Positions 39,485 through 45,849 of a stretch of DNA of 64,000 nt are shown one piece after another. Numbering within the stretch: position 1 is the first letter of the stretch; every line of letters starts with the position of its first letter. The stretch is from Blastococcus litoris (GTDB taxonomy: Bacteria > Actinomycetota > Actinomycetes > Mycobacteriales > Geodermatophilaceae), in contig NZ_QCZF01000014.1 of the NCBI RefSeq assembly GCF_003075095.1, forward strand, positions 1-64,000, in the 5' to 3' direction. Under the pieces are notes generated by a model that was not told the origin of the DNA, ran no database searches, and saw only the letters and a program-made list of their open reading frames with translations. A program made the position numbers and the translations under genes.

Positions 39485-40507
39485 GTGCGCACGGGGCAGG
39501 GAGGGACGACGGGGGCCGCCACCTGGCGCGACCCCGCGTGGCGCGCCGCGGCCCTGGACTGGGCGTCCGCGCACCTGGCCCGGGCGGGGCTCGTGCCGGC
39601 CGGCGAGGTGGAGCAGCCGCACGTGCGCGCCTGGTCGACGGCCTTCCGCCTGCCCGTCCGCGGCGGCGGATCGGTGTGGCTCAAGGCGGTGGGGCCCGGC
39701 TCCGCGCAGGAACCGGTCCTGGCCGAGGCGCTGGGGCGCTGGGTCCCCGACCGGGTGCTGGTGCCGCTGGCCGTCGACCCCGAGCGCCGCCTCGTCCTGC
39801 TGCCCGACGGTGGCCGCACGCTCCGGCAGAGCGGACCCGACCTCTCCTCGTGGGCGCGGATGCTCCAGGCGTACGCCGACCTGCAGGTCCGCCTCGTGCC
39901 GCACGCCGAGGCGATGGTCCACGCAGGGGTCCCCGACTGCCGGGCCGAGCGCCTCCCCGACCTGGTCGACGACCTGCTCGCCGACGACGAGGCGCTGCTC
40001 GCCGGCCGCCCGGACGGGTTGCGGGCCGCCGACCGGGCGGCCGTGCGCGCCTCGTCCGGCCGCTTCGCCGACGACTGCCGCAGGCTGGACGGCGGCGGCG
40101 TCCCGGCCACGCTGCAGCACGACGACCTGCACGACGCGAATGTGTTCGCCGACGGTGGGGCCTACCGCTTCTTCGACTGGGGCGACGCCTCGGTCGCGCA
40201 CCCCTTCCTGAGCCTGCTCGTGACCCTCCGGATGGCCGCCCGGGCCCTGGACCTGCCCGACGGCGACCCCGCGCTGCGCCGGTTGCGCGACGCCTACCTC
40301 GAGCCCTGGTCCTCGTTCGGCACGCCCGCGCAGCTGCTCGAGCAGTGCGGTGCGGCGCTGCGGGTGGCTCCGCTGGCCCGCGCGCTGTCCTGGCGCCGGA
40401 TCCTGCGCGGCGTGCACCCCGGGGAGCGCGCCGAGTGGGCCGCCAGCGTGCCGGGGTGGACGGCGGAGCACCTGCGCCCGGGGCCGCTCTCGGCGGTACC
40501 GGCGTGA
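39485..40507 (+). CDS. Aminoglycoside-phosphotransferase-like kinase
   Basis: 340-residue APH/choline kinase-fold protein. VWLKAVG holds the ATP-lysine strand, LLPDGGRTLR the hinge, and TLQHDDLHDANVF (Brenner motif HxDxxxxN) followed by YRFFDWGDASVAHPFL with the metal-binding Asp are intact. A kinase acting on a small molecule, not necessarily an aminoglycoside. GTG start follows TACCGT by six bases. Ends 20 bases before arfB. Confidence 0.8.
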   Translation: MRTGQGGTTGAATWRDPAWRAAALDWASAHLARAGLVPAGEVEQPHVRAWSTAFRLPVRGGGSVWLKAVGPGSAQEPVLAEALGRWVPDRVLVPLAVDPERRLVLLPDGGRTLRQSGPDLSSWARMLQAYADLQVRLVPHAEAMVHAGVPDCRAERLPDLVDDLLADDEALLAGRPDGLRAADRAAVRASSGRFADDCRRLDGGGVPATLQHDDLHDANVFADGGAYRFFDWGDASVAHPFLSLLVTLRMAARALDLPDGDPALRRLRDAYLEPWSSFGTPAQLLEQCGAALRVAPLARALSWRRILRGVHPGERAEWAASVPGWTAEHLRPGPLSAVPA

Positions 40508-40515
40508 GGGTCGGC

Positions 40516-40521
40516 CACACT
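40516..40521 (+). promoter_or_regulatory. -10 element before arfB
   Basis: CACACT six bases before ATG 40528. Matches only A at position 2 and T at position 6 of the NANNNT pattern. Confidence 0.3.
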
Positions 40522-40527
40522 GTGCGC

Positions 40528-40968
40528 ATGCCGGTCACGGACGACGCCTCGGGGGACCTCCCCGTCACCGGCTCCCTCGTGGTGCCGGCCGGGTCGCTGA
40601 GCTGGCGGTTCTCGCGGTCGTCGGGTCCCGGCGGCCAGGGCGTGAACACCGCCGATTCCCGCGTGGAGCTGTCGGTCGTCCCGCTGGAGCTGCCGGGGCT
40701 GAGCGATCCGCAGCGCGCCCGGCTGGCGTCCCGCCTCGCCGCCCGGCTGGTCGACGGCGTGCTCACCGTCACCGCCAGCGAGCACCGGCAGCAGCTGCGC
40801 AACCGGCAGGCGGCCCGGGACCGGCTGGCCGCGGTGCTGCGTGCCGCGCTCGCGCCACCCCCGCCCAGCCGCCGGCGCACCAAGCCGACCCGGGGCTCGC
40901 AGGAACGTCGCATCGAGGCGAAGAAGCAGCGCGGGCAGCTGAAGAAGCAGCGCCGTTCCTGGGACTAG
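40528..40968 (+). CDS. arfB: Ribosome rescue peptidyl-tRNA hydrolase
   Basis: 146-residue ArfB/YaeJ-type protein. GGQ catalytic motif in SGPGGQGVNTADSRVEL at residues 35-37 and a long Lys/Arg-rich C-terminal tail (KKQRGQLKKQRRSW) that inserts in the mRNA channel of stalled ribosomes. No stop-codon-recognition domain, so it is not a normal release factor. It hydrolyses peptidyl-tRNA on ribosomes lacking a stop codon. Its stop overlaps the last codon of the convergent ECF gene. Confidence 0.92.
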   Translation: MPVTDDASGDLPVTGSLVVPAGSLSWRFSRSSGPGGQGVNTADSRVELSVVPLELPGLSDPQRARLASRLAARLVDGVLTVTASEHRQQLRNRQAARDRLAAVLRAALAPPPPSRRRTKPTRGSQERRIEAKKQRGQLKKQRRSWD

Positions 40969-42176
40969 CCCAGCTCCGCCAGCCGACGGCGCAGGAACCG
41001 GCGCTCCGTCTCGTTCCCGCTCCGCGCGATCGCCGTCGTGTACGCCTCGGCCGCCTCCGGGGACCGCCCGAGCCTGCGGAGCAGGTCGGCGCGCACCGCG
41101 TGGAACACGTCGAGCCGGTCGAGGTCGAGGGCGTCGACCAGCGACAGCGCCGCCGCGGGGCCCCGCACCTCCGCGACGGCCACCGCCCGGTTGAGCGCGA
41201 CCACGGGGCTCGGCGCCACGACCAGCAGCTGGTCGTAGAGCGCGAGGACCTGCCGCCAGTCGGTGGGCCCGGGGTCGCTGTGGACGGCGTTGATGGCGGC
41301 CTGCAGCTGGTACGGGCCGGGACGGTTGCGGCGCAGGCAGGCGCGCACGAGGTCCTGGCCCTCGGCGATCAGGGACCTGTCCCACAGCCCGCGGTCCTGG
41401 TCGGCCAGCAGCACGAGCTCGCCGTCCGGGCCGACGCGCGCGGGGCGCCGGGCGTCGGTGAGCAGCATCAGGGCGAGCAGCCCGGTGACCTCGGGCTCGT
41501 CGGGCATCAGCTCGGTCAGGAGGCGCCCGAGCCGGATGGCCTCGGCGCACAGGTCCTCGCGCACCAGACGGTCCCCGGACGAGGCGCTGTGCCCTTCGGT
41601 GAAGACCAGGTAGACCACGGCGAGCACCGGCGGCAGCCGGTCGGGCAGCTCCGCCTCGCGCGGCACCCGGTAGGGGATGCGGGCGTCGCGGATCTTCGCC
41701 TTCGCCCGGACCAGCCGCTGAGCCATCGTGGCCTCCGGCACGAGGAACGCGGCGGCGATCTCGGCGGTCGTCAGCCCGCCGAGCAGGCGCAGGGTGAGGG
41801 CGACCTGCGCGGGCGTGGACAGCGCCGGGTGGCAGCAGGTGAAGACCATCCGCAGCCGGTCGTCGGGCACGGGACCCTCCTCGTCGGCCGTCGGGGTGTC
41901 GTCGTGCAGCAGCGCCGCCTGGCGGTACCGGTCGGTGCGGGTGCTCTCCCGGCGGAGCCGGTCGACCGCCCGGTTGCGGGCGGTCGTCACGATCCAGCCG
42001 GCCGGGGACGGCGGCACGCCATTGGTGGGCCAGCGCGCGACGGCGGTCAGGAACGCGTCCTGCACCGCCTCCTCGGCGGCGTCGATGTCGCCGAGGAGGC
42101 GGGTGAGGACCGCGACCGCCCTGCCGTAGCTCTCACGGAAGGTCCGCTCGATCCCCGGTGCGTCCGGAGGACCCAC
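40965..42176 (-). CDS. ECF42-type sigma factor
   Basis: 403 residues: sigma-2 region about 5-75 (AEEAVQDAFLTAVARWP), sigma-4 region about 105-160 (STPAQVALTLRLLGGLTTAEIAAAFLVPEATMAQRLVRAKAKI), then a ~240-residue TPR-like C-terminal extension typical of ECF42. This group needs no classical anti-sigma; it is nearly always next to a YCII/DGPF protein, exactly as here. GTG 42176 begins 4 bases after the YCII stop. Targets are probably its own operon. Confidence 0.9.
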   Translation of the reverse strand: MGPPDAPGIERTFRESYGRAVAVLTRLLGDIDAAEEAVQDAFLTAVARWPTNGVPPSPAGWIVTTARNRAVDRLRRESTRTDRYRQAALLHDDTPTADEEGPVPDDRLRMVFTCCHPALSTPAQVALTLRLLGGLTTAEIAAAFLVPEATMAQRLVRAKAKIRDARIPYRVPREAELPDRLPPVLAVVYLVFTEGHSASSGDRLVREDLCAEAIRLGRLLTELMPDEPEVTGLLALMLLTDARRPARVGPDGELVLLADQDRGLWDRSLIAEGQDLVRACLRRNRPGPYQLQAAINAVHSDPGPTDWRQVLALYDQLLVVAPSPVVALNRAVAVAEVRGPAAALSLVDALDLDRLDVFHAVRADLLRRLGRSPEAAEAYTTAIARSGNETERRFLRRRLAELG

Positions 42177-42180
42177 CCGG

Positions 42181-42534
42181 TCAGCTCTCGGAGTCGTAGA
42201 ACGGCCGGACCTCGATGGGGATCGTGGTCGCGGCGACCAGCTTGCGGCCCCATGCGAGCGCGGCGTCCAGGTCCGGCACGTCGATGATCGAGAAGCCCCC
42301 GGCGTGCTCCTTGCCCTCGGCGAACGGTCCGTCGACCACGAGGACGTCGTCGTCGGCGGGGCGGAGGGTGGTGGCGGTGTGCGGCGGGCGCAGCCCACCG
42401 CCGAACACCCAGACGCCGGCCTCGTGCATCTCGTGGTGGAGGGCGTCGACGTCCTTCATGATCTGCTCGAGCTGTCCCGGCTCCAGGCCGGGGCCGGTGC
42501 TCGGCTCGACCACGGTCATCAGGTACTGCGGCAT
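42181..42534 (-). CDS. YCII (DGPF) protein, ECF42 partner
   Basis: 117-residue ferredoxin-like dimeric protein. MPQYLMTVVEPSTG start, VWVFGGGLRP, and VVDGPFAEGKEHAGGFSIID, the DGPF signature, near residue 75. Partner of ECF42 sigma factors in many actinobacteria; possible enzyme or ligand sensor, biochemical role unclear. Strong SD AGGAGG upstream of ATG 42534. The sigma factor follows four bases later, so they are one operon. Confidence 0.9.
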   Translation of the reverse strand: MPQYLMTVVEPSTGPGLEPGQLEQIMKDVDALHHEMHEAGVWVFGGGLRPPHTATTLRPADDDVLVVDGPFAEGKEHAGGFSIIDVPDLDAALAWGRKLVAATTIPIEVRPFYDSES

Positions 42535-42614
42535 GGCGTTCCTCCTCGGGTCGGCGCCGGCGTCCTGCCGTCGCTCACCCCCTGTACGAACGGCCCGGCC
42601 CGATCTCGACAGGG

Positions 42615-43280
42615 TCAGCCGGGAAATCGCCGCTGAGGTTGCCGGACGAGCACCCAGAGCGGAAGTTCGTCGTCCGTGGTCCGCAGCTCGGCGGTGACCT
42701 CGAACCCGAAGCCGCGCAGGAAGCGCACGTTCGCCCAGCCGAACACCGCGGTCGCGGCGAGCGTCCGGTCGGTGTCGCAGCGGACAAGCACCGGGGCGAG
42801 GACCGCCGCAGCCAGGCCGCGCCGGCGCGAGCTGGGGCGCACGCCCAGGTGCAGCAGCCACCAGTGCGGCTGCTCGGGGCGGTGGCTCGCGATGAGCGCC
42901 GCGGTGTCCCGGACGGCGCTGATGCGGTGCGCCGAGAGGTAGGGCAGCTCGCTCGCCAGAGCCGCCCGGACGTCGGCCGGGAGCGGGGTGGTGCCCTCGG
43001 CGCCCGGCGGGGGTTCCCACACGGCGACGGCGTCGACGTCCTCGGTCACCCAGGCGGTCCGCGTGCCGACGCCGCGGTGGCCGGCGTCGAGCTCGTGCAG
43101 CCGGGTCAGCCGCTGCATCCGGCCGTCGTCGGGCAGCGCCCAGCGCGTCCAGCGCGAGTCGGCGAGCGCGACGGTCAGGGTGGCCGCGATGCGCGGGACG
43201 TCGCGCTGCTCGGCGGGCCGGACGTCGGGCCCCTCGTCGTCCGGGGAGTCGATCCGCCGGATGGTGGGCCCCTGGGTCAC
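42615..43280 (-). CDS. GNAT acetyltransferase
   Basis: 221 residues. Central GNAT motif HLGVRPSSRRRGLAAAVLAPVLV near residue 145-170 preceded by a strand (HWWLLH), then AVFGWANVRFLRGFGFEVTAEL. An N-terminal ~20-residue extension precedes VRPAEQRDVPRI. GTG 43280 start. A nested hairpin about 70 bases upstream (43352-43400) may terminate the preceding operon. Acceptor unknown. Confidence 0.8.
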   Translation of the reverse strand: MTQGPTIRRIDSPDDEGPDVRPAEQRDVPRIAATLTVALADSRWTRWALPDDGRMQRLTRLHELDAGHRGVGTRTAWVTEDVDAVAVWEPPPGAEGTTPLPADVRAALASELPYLSAHRISAVRDTAALIASHRPEQPHWWLLHLGVRPSSRRRGLAAAVLAPVLVRCDTDRTLAATAVFGWANVRFLRGFGFEVTAELRTTDDELPLWVLVRQPQRRFPG

Positions 43281-43351
43281 CCCGGCATCCCACCACGTCC
43301 GCGGACGCGGACGGGGACCGCCCCGGGTGGGGCGGCCCCCGTGCGGTCAGG

Positions 43352-43400
43352 CCCCGTTCAGAGGCTCGCTGCGAGCTTGCGAGCGGTGAGGAGAACGGGG
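43352..43400. terminator. Nested hairpin after PRC operon
   Basis: Outer arms CCCCGTTC (43352-43359) and GAACGGGG (43393-43400); inner arms GCTCGC (43364-43369) and GCGAGC (43379-43384). It follows the stop of the membrane gene at 43408 (minus). Likely a terminator. Confidence 0.6.
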
Positions 43401-43407
43401 TCCTTCA

Positions 43408-43989
43408 TCAGGCGTCGAAGCCCGCGCGGTCGACCTTGCGGTGGTACCTGTCGCCCAGCGTGCCGCCGAGGACGGCCCCTAGCAGCGTGACCAGCAGGAC
43501 GGCGACCAGCGCGATGATGCCGCCGGTCGTCGCCGTGCCCTCGTCGATGGGGATGCGCGGCAGGTCGAGCTCCTGCAGCACGTTGTACTGCGAGCCGAAG
43601 ACCAGCCCGAGCACCGCGAGCAGGACGACCACGAGCAGCCCGATGACCCAGACGGCGATGCCCTGCCGGGCGCCGTCGAACCGCGCCATCCGGCCGGCCA
43701 CGTAGCCGCCGGCCAGGTAGGCGAGGAACAGGATCACCAGCAGCACGATGCCGCCGACGATGCTGATCGTGTCCGCCTGCTGGACCGCCTCGTCGGTCGA
43801 GGGCACGCCCTGCGTCAGCCCGATCGCGACGCCCGCCGCGCTGAGCAGCGCGACGAGCAGGACCGCCAGGCCGTTCGCCGACAGCCAGCCGAAGAACGCC
43901 GCGCCCCACGTGATCCCGCCGTAGCGGGACCGCTGGGCGTCGACCGCGTCGCGGGCCGCGCCCTTGGTGGAATGGGCGCCCTCGGACAT
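43408..43989 (-). CDS. Four-helix membrane protein of PRC operon
   Basis: 193 residues: hydrophilic N-terminus (SEGAHSTKGAARDAVDAQR), helices at about 28-50, 66-90, 105-128 and 150-172, then a short basic C-terminus (TLGDRYHRKVDRAGFDA). Similar four-helix proteins with a GGYVAGRMARFDGARQG signature are found in Actinobacteria, function unknown. ATG overlaps the stop of the upstream PRC-barrel gene, so the two are translationally coupled. Downstream is a nested hairpin. Confidence 0.7.
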   Translation of the reverse strand: MSEGAHSTKGAARDAVDAQRSRYGGITWGAAFFGWLSANGLAVLLVALLSAAGVAIGLTQGVPSTDEAVQQADTISIVGGIVLLVILFLAYLAGGYVAGRMARFDGARQGIAVWVIGLLVVVLLAVLGLVFGSQYNVLQELDLPRIPIDEGTATTGGIIALVAVLLVTLLGAVLGGTLGDRYHRKVDRAGFDA

Positions 43990-44750
43990 CAGGACCGCCG
44001 GACGTCGGTGTCGGCGTCGAGCTCGACCTGCTCCTTGCGGACGGTGTCGGTCACCGTCTCCTGCGAGGTCACCGTCTCGGTGTCCAGACGTACGCGCTCG
44101 ACCGGCACGGCCTCCTTGGCCACGACCGGCCGCTCGGCGTGCAGCACCACCTCGTGCTCCTCCTCCGAGATGGCGGGGCCGTCGAGGGCGGCGCCCGCGT
44201 CGGCGTCGGTGATCGGCTCGCGCTCGAGGCGGACCTCCTCGTGCGACACCGGCACCGTCTGCGTCACGTTCTCGGTGACGACGTACTTGCGCAGCCGGGC
44301 ACGGCCGGCCTCCACCCGCCGGGTGCCGACGTTCAGGTGCTCCTCCGAGCGGGTCATCGCGTCGTCGGTGGTGGGGCCGCTGGTGTCGTGCCCGACGGTG
44401 CCCGTGGTGGTCGTCGTGCCGGTGAACTGCTCGCCGGTGCCCGACCCGACGCCGTAGTAGCGGTAGAGCTCGGCCTCCTCGGCGGGGGAGAGGTGGCCGT
44501 CGGTGTCGATCTTCGGCGCGTGCGACACCGTGTCCTTGTCGCAGGGCAGGCGGAGGTCGCTGCCGGACAGGTCGGCGTCGGCCAGCGGCACGAAGGACTC
44601 CTTCGTGCCGAACATGCCGGTGCGGACGGTGGCCCACTCGGGGCGGCCGGTCTCGTCGTCGAGGTAGACCTCGCCGACCGTGCCGAGCTTGCCGTCCGCG
44701 CCGTGGGCGGTGCTGCCGATGACGCTGCTGAGCTGCTGTTCGGTGATCAC
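43989..44750 (-). CDS. PRC-barrel/DUF2382 stress protein
   Basis: 253 residues. N-terminal PRC barrel about 5-80 (IGSTAHGADGKLGTVGEVYLDDETGRPEWATVRTG), a Thr-rich linker, and a C-terminal DUF2382/YsnF domain about 130-253 with LRKYVVTENVTQTVPVSHEEVRLER and EVVLHAERPVVAKE. Proteins of this kind are induced by general stress in many actinobacteria. GTG 44750 with GAGGAG six bases upstream. Coupled to the membrane gene. Candidate stress-sigma promoter at 44830-44854. Confidence 0.85.
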   Translation of the reverse strand: MITEQQLSSVIGSTAHGADGKLGTVGEVYLDDETGRPEWATVRTGMFGTKESFVPLADADLSGSDLRLPCDKDTVSHAPKIDTDGHLSPAEEAELYRYYGVGSGTGEQFTGTTTTTGTVGHDTSGPTTDDAMTRSEEHLNVGTRRVEAGRARLRKYVVTENVTQTVPVSHEEVRLEREPITDADAGAALDGPAISEEEHEVVLHAERPVVAKEAVPVERVRLDTETVTSQETVTDTVRKEQVELDADTDVRRS

Positions 44751-44829
44751 GTGCGCTCCTCGCGGGTTCAGGGCCGGGGTTGCGGTCTCGCCTCGGGGGT
44801 ACGTGCTCCGCCGAGGGCCGGTCCAGGCC

Positions 44830-44854
44830 GTGCCCCTCGATTTACGTTGTAAAC
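44830..44854 (-). promoter_or_regulatory. Stress-sigma-like promoter overlapping small palindrome
   Basis: On the minus strand GTTT (plus 44851-44854), a 15-base spacer, then GGGCAC (plus 44830-44835), one mismatch from the GGGTAC/T type. Overlaps the 13-bp palindrome TTTAC-GTT-GTAAA (44841-44853), which could be a TetR-family operator, since the TetR gene is adjacent. Upstream of the PRC operon. Confidence 0.45.
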
Positions 44855-44878
44855 GAGACGCCCGCGTGTCGCGCCGGA

Positions 44879-45697
44879 TCAGTCCCGCGGATCACCGCGG
44901 CGCGGCGTCCGTCCCTCCCGCAGCACCACCTCGAGGCGCTCGAGCAGGTTCTCGAGCGCCTCCTCGAACTCCGCGGCCGACTCGTCCAGGGAGAGCAGCG
45001 GCTCCAACCGGACGACGGTGGGGTACTCGCTCAGGTCGGTGCTCGCCGCCGCCTCCGGCACGCCGTCGGGCTGGTCCTCCGGGCTGATCTTCACGCCCTT
45101 CTGCGAGACCTCCAGCAGCAGGTGACCGAGCAGGAAGCTGGAGTACGCCCGGTACGCCGCCACCGCCGACTCCTGGGTGAAGCCGCTGCCGATGAGCGCG
45201 TCGAGGAAGGACTCCACCCACCGCAGGCTGCGCAGCGGCGGCCGAACCCACGGAGCAGCGGGCGGGCGGGTGGCGACCAGCGGGAACACCTCGGGGTGGG
45301 CGAGGGCGATTCGCCGCACGCCGTGCGCCAGCCGCTGCAGGTAGTCCTGCCAGCCGTGGGAGGCGGCCAGGTGCACGTCCGGATCGCCGTAGAGCTCGTC
45401 GATCACCGACTCGACCACGCCGTCGAGGAGGTTCTCCCGACCGGGCACGTAGCGGTACAGCGCCATCGCCTCGACCCCGAGGTGGGCGCCGAGGCGACGC
45501 ATCGTCAGCGCGTCGAGGCCCTGCTGGTCGATGAACTCGATCGCCGCACCCAGGACGCGCCGGCGGTCGAGCCCGCCGCGGGCGGTGCCGGGCGAGGCGG
45601 CGGGGATGACCGCGGCAGCGCCGCCGCGGCCCTCGGGGGTGTCGGGATCGGCGCTCTCGTCGGGCAGCGTGCCCGGCGTCGTGTCCGGCCCGGTCAT
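44879..45697 (-). CDS. TetR-family regulator
   Basis: 272 residues. The HTH lies at about 43-90: RRRVLGAAIEFIDQQGLDALTMRRLGAHLGVEAMALYRYV, then a TetR C-terminal ligand-binding domain (TetR_C, tetracycline-repressor-like) about 110-240. N-terminal 40 residues are a disordered Pro/Asp/Gly-rich extension. ATG 45697, with GGGAG about seven bases upstream. Divergent from nasA but with 152 bases between them; the region also holds phased GlnR-like half-sites. Its ligand is unknown; it might regulate the PRC operon located just downstream. Confidence 0.85.
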   Translation of the reverse strand: MTGPDTTPGTLPDESADPDTPEGRGGAAAVIPAASPGTARGGLDRRRVLGAAIEFIDQQGLDALTMRRLGAHLGVEAMALYRYVPGRENLLDGVVESVIDELYGDPDVHLAASHGWQDYLQRLAHGVRRIALAHPEVFPLVATRPPAAPWVRPPLRSLRWVESFLDALIGSGFTQESAVAAYRAYSSFLLGHLLLEVSQKGVKISPEDQPDGVPEAAASTDLSEYPTVVRLEPLLSLDESAAEFEEALENLLERLEVVLREGRTPRRGDPRD

Positions 45698-45788
45698 GAC
45701 CAGCTCCCTCGTCTCGCGTTCGCCCCCTCGGCCCCATCCTGCGCCGGTGCGCAGCGCACACCGCGCCCCGCCCCCGTGTGAGGGAGCC

Positions 45789-45826
45789 GGAACGCAGCGT
45801 TGACGCCGGTGTCCACGGGGGGAAAC
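45789..45826 (+). promoter_or_regulatory. Phased half-sites upstream of nasA, candidate GlnR site
   Basis: GGAAC, TTGAC, GTCCA and GAAAC, each starting 11 bases after the previous. GlnR boxes consist of GTnAC and GAAAC half-sites with 6-base spacers; the last two here fit imperfectly (GTCCA departs from GTnAC). Ends 24 bases before the nasA ATG. Confidence 0.4.
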
Positions 45827-45849
45827 GACGGCCACCCACGCTGGGGTCC

